In this document: positions 34,715-42,903 of the stretch, in pieces
Position numbering within the stretch: the first letter of the stretch is position 1
Layout of the letters: every line of letters begins with the position of its first letter
Assembly (NCBI GenBank): GCA_050010035.1
Contig: JBEKLU010000011.1
Coordinates: 1 to 64,000 of the forward strand
Direction of reading: 5' to 3'
DNA length: 64,000 nucleotides
From: Roseiarcus sp050010035
Lineage (GTDB): Bacteria > Pseudomonadota > Alphaproteobacteria > Rhizobiales > Beijerinckiaceae
Translations under genes and position numbers: made by a program
The notes under the pieces: model-generated
What the model was told of the DNA's origin: nothing
The model's input: the letters and a program-made list of their open reading frames with translations, nothing else
Database searches by the model: none

Positions 34715-35581
34715 ATGCTCGACACCGACCAGCTCCGCTCCTTTCTCGCCATCGTCGACACCGGCTCGTTCACCCGCGCCGGCGAGCGGGTCAACAAGAC
34801 CCAGTCGGCGGTTTCCATGCACGTCCGCCGGCTCGAGGAACAGCTCGGCTGCGCGCTGTTCGTCAAACAGGGACGCGCGGCGAGGCTGACCAGCGAAGGC
34901 GAGCGCCTGATCGAATTCGCGCGCCGCATGATGCAGGTCGAAGCCGGGGCGATGGCCGCGCTTTCGCGCAAGGGCCTCAAGGGTTCGGTGCGGCTGGGCA
35001 TTCCCGACGACTACGCCGAGGCTTTTCTCGCCGACATTCTCACGCTCTTCAATCGCCGCCATCCGCTGGTCGAGGTCTCCGTCGTCTGCGAGAATTCGGT
35101 CGAACTCGCCGCGCAGGTCCACGCCGGCGCGATCGAAATCGCGCTGGTGACCGACCACGAAGGCCTGCAGGGCTTCGAGCTCATCCGCGAAGAGCCGCTG
35201 GTCTGGGTCGCCGCCAAGCGCTTCAAGCCGCCCGAGGGCGCGCCGATCCCGCTGGCGCTGGGCAGTCCGACCTGCCTGTGGGGAAAAATCACCGAAGTCG
35301 CGCTGCGCGATCGGCCCGGCGCGACGCACGGCCTGTTCTTCTCCAAGAACTACACCGCCGTCATCACGGTGGTGCGCGCCGGCCTCGCGGCGACGGCGCT
35401 GCCGATCGGCATGGCGGGCGACGAGTTGCGCGTGCTCGGCGCCGACGACGGCCTGCCGAGCCTGCCGTTGACCCGCATGGGCCTCATCTTCGCGCCCGGA
35501 CAGATCTCCGAGGAGGCCAAGGCGCTGGCGGAAGCGGTCCGCGCCACCATCAGCGGGGCCGACGCGCGCAAGGCGGCTTGA
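34715..35581 (+). CDS. LysR family transcriptional regulator
   Basis: A 288-residue regulator. The helix-turn-helix covers about residues 5-45 (LDTDQLRSFLAIVDTGSFTRAGERVNKTQSAVSMHVRRLEEQLG). A periplasmic-binding-like effector domain follows, from residue 90 (GSVRLGIPDDYAEAFLADIL). The target is unknown; divergence from the DUF1127 gene and the palindrome in the gap suggest it controls itself and that gene. It converges with the pseudouridine synthase gene. Confidence 0.92.
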   Translation: MLDTDQLRSFLAIVDTGSFTRAGERVNKTQSAVSMHVRRLEEQLGCALFVKQGRAARLTSEGERLIEFARRMMQVEAGAMAALSRKGLKGSVRLGIPDDYAEAFLADILTLFNRRHPLVEVSVVCENSVELAAQVHAGAIEIALVTDHEGLQGFELIREEPLVWVAAKRFKPPEGAPIPLALGSPTCLWGKITEVALRDRPGATHGLFFSKNYTAVITVVRAGLAATALPIGMAGDELRVLGADDGLPSLPLTRMGLIFAPGQISEEAKALAEAVRATISGADARKAA

Positions 35582-35589
35582 GGCGGCTT

Positions 35590-36306
35590 TCATTCCTCGA
35601 CGAGGCTCGGCTCGCGCGGCGGATCGCCGGAAAAGCCGCAGGCCGCGAGCGTCTCGCGCATGTGAGCGGGCGCCGGCGCTTCGACCACGATCGCCGGCTT
35701 GTTCTTGTAAAGCGGCGCCTCGACCCGGCGCGCCAGCAGTTGCAAGGCGATGTCAGCGCGCGCGCCGTAGATCGAATCGCCCAGGATCGGCCAGCCTTCG
35801 GCCGCGCAATGGACCCGCAGTTGATGGGTGCGGCCGGTCAGCGGCTCGAGCTCCAGCCAAGCGATCGGCGCCTCGCGCCAACGCCCGTGCCCCTTTACGC
35901 GCCAACGCGTCTGCGCCGGCAGGCCGGCGGGGTCGACCTTCATCCACCAGCCGCGCGTGGCGTCGAGCCGGCCGAGCGGCCGATCGATCAGGCCCTCTTG
36001 CGTCTCGGGGCCGCCGGCGACGATCGCCCAGTAGGTCTTGGCGATTCGGCCCTGCTTGAACAGCAGCCCCAATTTCTCCAAGGCCTTGTGATGGCGCCCG
36101 AGCACCAGGCAGCCGGCGGTGTCGCGATCGAGGCGATGGGCGAGCGCCGGCTTGCGCGGCAGGCCGAAGCGCAGAGCGTCGAAATCGTCTTCGAGATTGG
36201 CGCCCCCTTTGGGGCCGCGATGCACCGCGATGCCCGCCGGCTTGTCGAGGACGAGCATCAGGCCGTCGCGATAGAGCAGCCGCGCTCTTGTTTCTTCGGG
36301 CGTCAT
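35590..36306 (-). CDS. RluA family pseudouridine synthase
   Basis: A 238-residue enzyme that isomerises uridine to pseudouridine in rRNA or tRNA. The catalytic aspartate is in AHRLDRDTAGCLVLG, and the LTGRTHQLRVH and GDSIYGA motifs are typical. No S4 domain is present, so it is closest to RluA/RluC-type single-domain enzymes. The ATG at 36306 begins MTPEETRARLLYRDGLMLVLDKPAG; the frame further upstream is shadow. The target uridine cannot be assigned. Confidence 0.92.
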   Translation of the reverse strand: MTPEETRARLLYRDGLMLVLDKPAGIAVHRGPKGGANLEDDFDALRFGLPRKPALAHRLDRDTAGCLVLGRHHKALEKLGLLFKQGRIAKTYWAIVAGGPETQEGLIDRPLGRLDATRGWWMKVDPAGLPAQTRWRVKGHGRWREAPIAWLELEPLTGRTHQLRVHCAAEGWPILGDSIYGARADIALQLLARRVEAPLYKNKPAIVVEAPAPAHMRETLAACGFSGDPPREPSLVEE

Positions 36307-36360
36307 GGGGTCATAGCTAGGCCATGGCGCGGGGCGCGCGCAAGATGAAGAGGACTGGGG

Positions 36361-37395
36361 TTGAGCGACACCGGCGAGGACAAGGCGAAAGCGGGCTTGC
36401 TGCGGCGCCTGTTCAAGCGGGGCGAAGCCGCGCCGGCGCTTAGCCCGAGCGAGCCCGCCGCCCCCAGACGAAGCTGGCTCACGCGCCTCACCGCCGGGCT
36501 GTCGCGCTCGTCCTCCGCGATCTCGCGCGGCGTCACGGACATCTTCACCAAGCGCAAGCTCGACGCCGCCGCGCTCGACGACCTCGAGGACATTCTCATC
36601 CAGGCCGATCTCGGCCTCGGCGCGGCGACGCGCGTCCGCGAGGCGGTGGGGAGCGGGCGCTACGACAAGTCGATCGAGCCTAACGAAGTGAAGGCGATCC
36701 TCGCCGCCGAAGTCGAGCGCATTCTCGAGCCCGTCGCGCGGCCGCTCGTCGTCGATCGGTCGAAGAAGCCCTTCGTCGTCCTGGTGGTCGGCGTCAACGG
36801 TTCGGGCAAGACGACGACGATCGGCAAGCTCGCGGCGAAGTTCGCCGGCGAGGGGCTGAAGGTGACGCTCGCGGCCGGCGACACGTTCCGCGCCGCGGCG
36901 ATCGAGCAATTGCGCATCTGGGCGGAGCGGGCCGGGGCCGACATCGTCGCGCGCGAGCAGGGCGCCGACGCGGCGGGCCTCGCCTTCGACGCCCTGACGC
37001 GCGCGCGCGCTTCGAACGCCGACGTGCTGCTGATGGACACCGCCGGGCGGCTGCAGAACCGCGCCGAGCTGATGGGAGAGCTGGAGAAGATCATCCGCGT
37101 GATGAAGAAGGTCGACCCGGAGGCGCCGCACGCCACGCTGCTGGCGCTCGACGCCACCGTCGGGCAAAACGCGCTGAGCCAAGTGGAGATCTTCGGCCGC
37201 ACGGCGAACGTCACGGGCCTCGTCATGACAAAACTCGACGGCACCGCGCGCGGCGGCATTCTCGTCGCCATCGCCGAGAAATTCGCCCTGCCGGTGCACT
37301 ATATCGGCGTCGGCGAAGGCGTCGACGACCTCGAACCCTTCGCCGCGCGCGATTTCGCCGAGGCGATCGCCGGGATCGAGCGGCAGGAGGGGTGA
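36361..37395 (+). CDS. ftsY: Signal recognition particle receptor FtsY
   Basis: SRP receptor GTPase that docks ribosome-nascent chain complexes at the inner membrane. The 344 residues have a short N-terminal region, a four-helix N domain, and an NG GTPase with GVNGSGKTTTIGKLA near residues 144-158, LAAGDTFRAAAIEQL, MDTAGRLQN, TKLDGTARGG and GVGEGVDDLEPF. The start is TTG at 36361 with GAGGA upstream. It lies 22 bp before ispZ, as often seen in Alphaproteobacteria. Confidence 0.95.
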   Translation: MSDTGEDKAKAGLLRRLFKRGEAAPALSPSEPAAPRRSWLTRLTAGLSRSSSAISRGVTDIFTKRKLDAAALDDLEDILIQADLGLGAATRVREAVGSGRYDKSIEPNEVKAILAAEVERILEPVARPLVVDRSKKPFVVLVVGVNGSGKTTTIGKLAAKFAGEGLKVTLAAGDTFRAAAIEQLRIWAERAGADIVAREQGADAAGLAFDALTRARASNADVLLMDTAGRLQNRAELMGELEKIIRVMKKVDPEAPHATLLALDATVGQNALSQVEIFGRTANVTGLVMTKLDGTARGGILVAIAEKFALPVHYIGVGEGVDDLEPFAARDFAEAIAGIERQEG

Positions 37396-37417
37396 TGCGA
37401 ACGAAGGACATCTTGCG

Positions 37418-38044
37418 ATGACGAACACGCCCGCCGCGGCGCCTCAGGCGCGCAAGGCGATCAGCCCCGGGCTGAAGTTCGCGCTGGAGCTAGGCCCGCT
37501 CGCGCTGTTTTTCATAACGTACAAGATATGGGACTACATCCCGGCGACGATCGTTCTGATGGCGAGCGTCGCGCTCACTCTCAGCGTCTCCTATCGCATT
37601 TTGGGACGCATCCCGACCATGCCGCTGGTCACGGCCGTCATGGTGGGGATATTTGGCGGCCTGACCGTTCTCTTCCACGACAAGACGCTGTTGCAGATGA
37701 AGCCGACCGCGCTCTATCTCTTGTTCGGCGGCGCGCTCTTCGTCGGCCTCGCGATCAAGAAGCCGCTGTTGAAGATCATATTCGACAGCGCGTTGCACGT
37801 CACCGAGGAAGGCTGGCGCAAGCTCACCTGGCGCTGGGCGTTCTTCTTCCTCGCGCTCGCAGCCCTCAACGAATGCGTCCGTTTCTATTGCAACGACAAC
37901 GGGGCGCAATATTGCACTTTCGACACCTGGGTGAAGTTCAAGACCTTCGGCTTCCTGCCGTTGACGCTCGTCTTTGCGCTCGCCCAGGCGCCGCTGATCC
38001 TGCGCCACGAGGCCAAGGGCGAAGCCGCGGGCGAGGATTTCTAG
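37418..38044 (+). CDS. Septation protein A family inner-membrane protein (IspZ/YciB)
   Basis: A 208-residue protein with five to six hydrophobic helices. LKFALELGPLALFFITYK at the front and the central KPTALYLLFGGALFVGL...KPLLKIIFDSALHVTEEGWRKLTWRWAFFF are YciB/IspA signatures. The family takes part in envelope or septum integrity. It is probably co-transcribed with ftsY. A strong palindromic repeat follows. Confidence 0.92.
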   Translation: MTNTPAAAPQARKAISPGLKFALELGPLALFFITYKIWDYIPATIVLMASVALTLSVSYRILGRIPTMPLVTAVMVGIFGGLTVLFHDKTLLQMKPTALYLLFGGALFVGLAIKKPLLKIIFDSALHVTEEGWRKLTWRWAFFFLALAALNECVRFYCNDNGAQYCTFDTWVKFKTFGFLPLTLVFALAQAPLILRHEAKGEAAGEDF

Positions 38045-38062
38045 CCGGATTGAACAGCGCGC

Positions 38063-38240
38063 GCCCTTCCCCCCTTGCGGGGGAAGGTGTCACGCGAAGC
38101 GTAACGGATGAGGGGGGTCGCACGAAGTGCGACGGCTTGCGAGGATGGGGCTCGAAGCTGTCTCGCTTACGCTCGACCCCCCTCATCCGGCCCTCGCTGA
38201 CGCGAGGGCCACCTTCCCCCGCGAGGGGGGAAGGGGGTCG
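38063..38240. repeat. Intergenic inverted repeat (family B, copy 2)
   Basis: The pairs CCTTCCCCCCTTGCGGGGGAAGG, CGGATGAGGGGGGTCG with CGACCCCCCTCATCCG, and CCTTCCCCCGCGAGGGGGGAAGG form nested hairpins. Same family as the copy at 23.4 kb, but better preserved. It lies between ispZ and the end of the pio region and may act as a terminator or insulator. Confidence 0.8.
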
Positions 38241-38316
38241 CGCCCCTTCGATTTAGGCCTTCGCCGTCCGCAAGGCGCGCTTGGCGTCGGGCGACGAAAC
38301 GGTCGACCTCGGGCGA

Positions 38317-38553
38317 TCAGCTCTTCTTGTGCTTGTGCGTCGGCACGGCCGCCGGCGCCGGCGCGACGTCGATCGCCGCCGGGGTCGGGCAGGCGTGGAT
38401 GTAGGCGCTGGTCGTCCAGTCGCACGAGGGCGCGCCCGGATACGACAGATAATTGGGAAAATCCGGCGCCCCGAACTCGACCCCCGCCGACGCCGTCGCC
38501 ACCGCCGACAACGAGATCGCGGCGACCGCAGCGATCAAAAATCCACCCCTCAT
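38317..38553 (-). CDS. Small secreted protein downstream of pioB
   Basis: A 78-residue protein with a clear Sec signal (MRGGFLIAAVAAISLSAVATASA, cleavage near 23). The 55-residue mature part has two cysteines (SCDW, HACP), a Pro/Ala-rich stretch and a basic THKHKKS tail. The ATG at 38553 is preferred because GGAG lies seven bases before it. It is 106 bp after the pioB stop on the same strand and so may be the last gene of the pio transcript. No family is recognised. The function is unknown. Confidence 0.65.
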   Translation of the reverse strand: MRGGFLIAAVAAISLSAVATASAGVEFGAPDFPNYLSYPGAPSCDWTTSAYIHACPTPAAIDVAPAPAAVPTHKHKKS

Positions 38554-38659
38554 CGCCTGTCTCCACACTTGGCCGCCCACTCCCGACCGACGCCTGAGAG
38601 GGCGGATCGGTCGGGTCGGCTCGCGTTCCGTTTGCCCCGCCTCATCGGCGCGGCGGCGC

Positions 38660-41413
38660 TTACCACTTCACCACCAGGCTCGCCATGAGCAACTGGGTGT
38701 TGTAGTTGGGATTATCCCCGGCGAGGAAGATCATGTCCTTCAAAGACACCGTGCTGGGATTGAGCGTCGAATACATGTAGACCGAGGTCGCGTCGTTCTG
38801 CCAATTCGTCACGCTGCTCTCTTCCCACATGTAGTGCAGTTTCAGGAAGACTTCCGCCTTGGTGCCGACCTGGGCGAGCATAGCGGGGTCGACCTTGTAG
38901 CTGAGCGTCGCGTCGGCGTGGTAGAGCGTGGTCTTTTCAGGCGGGTAGGCGGGATTGATGGCGTTCGCCACACCGCAACTGCTGCTGAGGGCCACTGTGC
39001 ACGTCGGTTCCGGGCCGACGCCCCAACTGTCGTTGGCGATTTCGTAACTGCCGCTCAGCTTCAGGTTGAGCCGATCGGGGATCAGCGTGACGTCGGCGGC
39101 GGCCGTCCAGGTGTTGACGTTCTCCGCCATGTTGTTGAACCACACGTCCCCGAGGCCGGTGTTGCCGGCGGTGCTGGTTGAGTAGCTATTGCTGCTGTTC
39201 CCCAAGAGCGTTTGATTGGTTCGCTCATACATGTAGGAACCCATCAGCGTAACCGCCGAATTGAGCTTGTAGTCCGCCTCGAGTCCGAGCGTCCAGTTGT
39301 GGTCCGACCTCAGGCCGAGCTGATACGAGCCCGGCGTCGCCCCCGCGGGGATGGCGGCGTTCGCCGCCGCGAGGAGGTTCGGATCGGTCGGGTAGTCGTC
39401 CCACCGCAGGCTGGCGGTCGGCGTCAGCGTCAGACCGAAGGGCGTGGAGATATCGACGAACAGGTTCGCGAGGTTGCGGTTGCGGTTGGCGATGTTGACG
39501 TCCGCCAACAGCGGGTTTTCGGCAAGCGAACTGGCCCCCGACCCGGCCGACCACCCCGGAAGGGCGCCAATTTGATCTCCGACGTAAGATTGCCAATTGT
39601 AATTGTCGTAGCGCCGCCAGGCGATCGAGTCGCTGGCGCGGATCGTCAGCCAGTCCGTCGGGGTAAGGTCGCCGTACAGCTTCTCCGTGTATTCGTTGGT
39701 CTGGTTGGCGGCGTATTGCGAGTAGTCGTACTGCTCCCAGGCCGTCTTGAAGCCGAGATTGGCCCACTTGACCGGGTCCCAGGTCAGCTCGTCGGCCGCG
39801 TTCTGCTTGACGTAGGAGGAGAACAGCGTCGTGTGCGGGGCCAGGGAGCCGCCGTCGACGCCGCCAGCAACACCCGTCGGGCCAATCGCGATTTGCGAAT
39901 CGTTGATAATGAAGTTCTGCAGCGTCAGCGCCGGCGTGGTGTTGTCGTCGGAGAAGTAGCGATAGCTCAGCTTGTTTTTTAGATCGGACGTGAACTGCGT
40001 CGTCAGCACGTTGTTGAACAACAGCGTGTCGATCTGGCCCTCGAGGCTGTTGCGCGGCATCGGCTGGAGAGTCGCGAACGTCGAGGTGTTCGTCGTTGGC
40101 CATGAAGCCGAACCGCCGTTGGGATTGATCGTCATGGGGATGAACGCTTCGTTCTGCGTCATCGCGTTGTATTCGAACGTCCCCATGTAGCGGCTGCTCT
40201 TGAACCAGGGCAGATCGATGCCGGTCATCGCCATGATGCTGTTGGAGGCGTTGTTCGGCGGCATCCCCATCTGCCCGAGGCCGTAGCAGCTGGGCGTCGT
40301 CGTCGACTTCGACACCGGGCAATCCACCACGCTCGAACCCAAGGGGCTGCCGGGCCCGCCGAACGGATTCTCCGCGTCGAATGAATTAAAAGCGTCGGTG
40401 TAGAGCGACAGGTCGTATTTCAACATGCCGTTCCAGCGCATGCCCCAGGGCGAGTAGCCGCTGTACTCGGCCGAGATCGAGGCGTCCTGGGTCACGTCGT
40501 CGACCGGCGCCGGCACCGCCGCCATCGGCGTCGAGGTGCTGGAGCTGAACAGCATGCCCTGTTCCTGCAGGCCCCAGCGGTGCTCGTTCGAATACTCGAC
40601 CTTGACGTCCCAGTCTTCCGTCGGCGTCCAGCGATAGTCGATCTCCTTGCGGTCGCGCTGCAGGCCCAGAGTGACGGGGTGCTCGGCGTTGGCGATCGTT
40701 GTTGCGACGGCGGGCACGCCTGCGACGCATCCCGTGGGATTGGTGGCGGCGTTATACGTCCCCTGAACACCGATGCCGAGGTAGCAACCTTTGGGCACTT
40801 TGAGGCTGGTAGGGGGGTTTGTGGACGTGCCGGGGTAAGTGACATCGCCGGGAGGAACAAATGGATCGGTAACAGAATTGCCGCCACCGGCGGTAAACAT
40901 ATTTCCCGCGCCGTTTGAGAGCCCGGCATAGAGATTGGTCACCACGCTGTCGGGCACCGTCAGGTTGTTCGTGCCCATCCCATTGAAAATGGTCTGCGCG
41001 GTTGTGCTGACCAGTTGCGGGCTCTTGTACCAGCCGAGCGTCAGGTACTGCTGACCGGGCTGGTCCAAATCGACGCGCAGCGCCTGATCGTTCTGCGTAA
41101 TGTTCTTGCCCATCACCTCGGCGGTGAACGTGCCGTCCCGGGTGGCGAAGCCGAAGTCGAGCGAGCGCAGGAACACCGGGTCGGTCTGGTTGCCGTATTC
41201 CTCGAACTTGGCCAGATTGTCCGACGGCGACGTGCCCGGCTTGTTGATGAAGACCTGGCCGCCGGCCTCCAGCGAGCCGTGGTCGGAGGTCCAGCCGCCG
41301 TAGGCGTCCGGCGACGCCAACATCGGCAGGTCGTCGGCCCGAGCCGCGGAGGCCGCCACGACCAGCGCGCCCAACGCCGCGCCGGCCAGCCATAGTTTGC
41401 GTGAAGCTCTCAT
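38660..41413 (-). CDS. pioB: PioB/MtrB-like outer-membrane beta-barrel porin
   Basis: Outer-membrane barrel that sheathes a decaheme cytochrome so electrons can cross the outer membrane. The 917-residue precursor has a signal peptide (cleavage after ARA near 26) and long alternating aromatic/polar strands. It ends LLMASLVVKW, the C-terminal aromatic expected for BAM assembly. It opens GGWTSDHGSLEAGGQVFINKPG, as in the MtrB/PioB family. It lacks the N-terminal CxxC of Shewanella MtrB. Three Cys pairs occur in likely loops. At 917 residues it is longer than R. palustris PioB (about 810). The ATG at 41413 follows AGGGGGAT. It lies 91 bp after pioA. Confidence 0.9.
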   Translation of the reverse strand: MRASRKLWLAGAALGALVVAASAARADDLPMLASPDAYGGWTSDHGSLEAGGQVFINKPGTSPSDNLAKFEEYGNQTDPVFLRSLDFGFATRDGTFTAEVMGKNITQNDQALRVDLDQPGQQYLTLGWYKSPQLVSTTAQTIFNGMGTNNLTVPDSVVTNLYAGLSNGAGNMFTAGGGNSVTDPFVPPGDVTYPGTSTNPPTSLKVPKGCYLGIGVQGTYNAATNPTGCVAGVPAVATTIANAEHPVTLGLQRDRKEIDYRWTPTEDWDVKVEYSNEHRWGLQEQGMLFSSSTSTPMAAVPAPVDDVTQDASISAEYSGYSPWGMRWNGMLKYDLSLYTDAFNSFDAENPFGGPGSPLGSSVVDCPVSKSTTTPSCYGLGQMGMPPNNASNSIMAMTGIDLPWFKSSRYMGTFEYNAMTQNEAFIPMTINPNGGSASWPTTNTSTFATLQPMPRNSLEGQIDTLLFNNVLTTQFTSDLKNKLSYRYFSDDNTTPALTLQNFIINDSQIAIGPTGVAGGVDGGSLAPHTTLFSSYVKQNAADELTWDPVKWANLGFKTAWEQYDYSQYAANQTNEYTEKLYGDLTPTDWLTIRASDSIAWRRYDNYNWQSYVGDQIGALPGWSAGSGASSLAENPLLADVNIANRNRNLANLFVDISTPFGLTLTPTASLRWDDYPTDPNLLAAANAAIPAGATPGSYQLGLRSDHNWTLGLEADYKLNSAVTLMGSYMYERTNQTLLGNSSNSYSTSTAGNTGLGDVWFNNMAENVNTWTAAADVTLIPDRLNLKLSGSYEIANDSWGVGPEPTCTVALSSSCGVANAINPAYPPEKTTLYHADATLSYKVDPAMLAQVGTKAEVFLKLHYMWEESSVTNWQNDATSVYMYSTLNPSTVSLKDMIFLAGDNPNYNTQLLMASLVVKW

Positions 41414-41445
41414 ATCCCCCTGCCCCCTGCTCGACTTTCCGACCC

Positions 41446-41474
41446 GCCGGGACAATTCCCTCACTTGTCCCGGC
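41446..41474 (-). promoter_or_regulatory. Perfect stem-loop between pioA and pioB
   Basis: GCCGGGACAA (41446-41455) pairs perfectly with TTGTCCCGGC (41465-41474) around a 9-base loop. No T-run follows on the minus strand. It lies in the 91-base gap between the pioA stop and pioB ATG, where it could stabilise or partly terminate the message. Confidence 0.6.
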
Positions 41475-41504
41475 CGTCGCCCGATGGTTTCCCCGATTGG
41501 CCCG

Positions 41505-42713
41505 TTATCTCTGGAACAGCTCGCCTGCCGGCGAATTCGAACCATGGATCTTCGTATGGCAGTTCTGGCAGGCCCGATTGAACTCCTGCACCGCTGTCGG
41601 ATTTCCGGGCTGGCCGTGACCGACGCCGGCGTGGCACTGCCGGCACAGCATCGGGCGCTGCACCTTCAGCAGATACTCGTTGGTGGTGCCGTGCGGCTGG
41701 TGGCAGTTGACGCAACTGTCGCGAACCGGCTCGTGCTCCCACAGGAACGGCCCGCGCTTGTCGGCGTGGCATTTGTAGCAGGTCTCGTTGACCGAGGGCT
41801 CACGCAGCAGGCTGTCGGTCGCGCTGCCGTGCGGATTGTGGCAGCTCGAGCACTGCATCCTGCCTTCGATCAGCGGCATGTGCGTCGACTTGGCTTCCTG
41901 GGCGCGCTTCTCCTTGTGACACGCGAAGCAGACCTCCAGCTCGGTGTCCTTGATGAGCTGGTGCTCGGGCGAGACCTTCTCCATGATCTGGTGGCAATTG
42001 GTGCAGGCGAGCCCGCGCGATTCGTGCGCGCTGCCGCTCCAATAGGTCCGGTCGCCCTTCTCGTGACAGCCCAGGCAAACCGCGTTGCGCTCCTCGACCG
42101 GCCGCGGCGAGTCCTTGCGGAAGGAAATCATGTCTCCCGGCTGCCCGCCGTCCATTCCGCCGCCCGACTTGACGTGCAGCGACCCCGGCCCGTGGCAGGC
42201 TTCGCAGCCCGCCTTCTCCATCGCGTTGCGCGGCTTCTTCAGGAAGATATCGCCCATCAGCGTCTTGCTGAACGTGCCGCCCTGGTTGGAGTGGCACTTC
42301 ATGCAGGCTTGCGAACCCACGTAATCGGGCCCGGCGGCGGCCGGCGCGCTCTTGACCTTCGGGGCCGCCGTAGCCGCGGCGACGACCATCGGCGGCTCGG
42401 CGACATCCTTCGACTGCGCGAAGTCGCGCAGCGCCGAATAATCGTCGGTCGCCGACGCCGTCCGCACGTCAGCGACGCCGACATTCGGCTGAGCGAAATC
42501 GCGCAGCGTCGCGTAATCGTCCGCGGCGGACGCGGGCTCTCCGGCGCCGACCGGCTGGGCGAAGCCGAGCAGCGCCCCGAGAACGACGCCCGACACGAGG
42601 AGCGCGATCGATCTCTTGCACGATTCGGTTGCGCGCCCCGTGCGCCGAGGCGTCTCCCGATCGGCCGCCGGGATCAGCGGCGCATCCAGCGCTCTTCGAA
42701 TTTTGCAGCTCAT
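41505..42713 (-). CDS. pioA: PioA/MtrA-like periplasmic decaheme cytochrome c
   Basis: Multiheme cytochrome that carries electrons through the outer-membrane barrel. The 402 residues contain ten CxxCH heme sites, with first cysteines at 137, 170, 213, 237, 262, 288, 312, 334, 357 and 382 (DmsE/MtrA family). A hydrophobic export segment spans about 36-55. Before the heme domain lies an 80-residue extension with two copies of a DDY-x2-LRDFAQ repeat. R. palustris PioA also has an N-terminal extension. The ATG at 42713 is preferred over 42746 because GGGGCGGGG precedes it. Neighbours are an HiPIP gene upstream and the barrel gene downstream. Confidence 0.94.
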   Translation of the reverse strand: MSCKIRRALDAPLIPAADRETPRRTGRATESCKRSIALLVSGVVLGALLGFAQPVGAGEPASAADDYATLRDFAQPNVGVADVRTASATDDYSALRDFAQSKDVAEPPMVVAAATAAPKVKSAPAAAGPDYVGSQACMKCHSNQGGTFSKTLMGDIFLKKPRNAMEKAGCEACHGPGSLHVKSGGGMDGGQPGDMISFRKDSPRPVEERNAVCLGCHEKGDRTYWSGSAHESRGLACTNCHQIMEKVSPEHQLIKDTELEVCFACHKEKRAQEAKSTHMPLIEGRMQCSSCHNPHGSATDSLLREPSVNETCYKCHADKRGPFLWEHEPVRDSCVNCHQPHGTTNEYLLKVQRPMLCRQCHAGVGHGQPGNPTAVQEFNRACQNCHTKIHGSNSPAGELFQR

Positions 42714-42761
42714 ACCCCGCCCCCTTCTCGATTCCATCCCAGCCACGATCGCCTACCGCCC

Positions 42762-42789
42762 AGTATACGCGACCTTGGAACTCGTCCAG
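42762..42789 (-). promoter_or_regulatory. Possible internal promoter for pioA
   Basis: On the minus strand CTGGAC (42789-42784) is followed by a 16-base spacer and TATACT (42767-42762). A start near 42755 would give a leader of about 42 bases for pioA. The -35 match is weak. Confidence 0.35.
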
Positions 42790-42903
42790 TCGCTGGACCC
42801 GCCGATCAACCTGCAGAGCCTCGACTTGGCCGATGACTCGACCCCGGGGTCCGTTGGCCCCCGCGCCCCCCTCGAGCCGCCATCCGCGTCGCGGCGGCCG
42901 GCG

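Noticed and set aside
42840..42851. Perfect palindrome GACCCCGGGGTC after the HiPIP gene
   Set aside because: With 12 bases and no loop or T-run, it is expected now and then in DNA of this composition. It is not a terminator.
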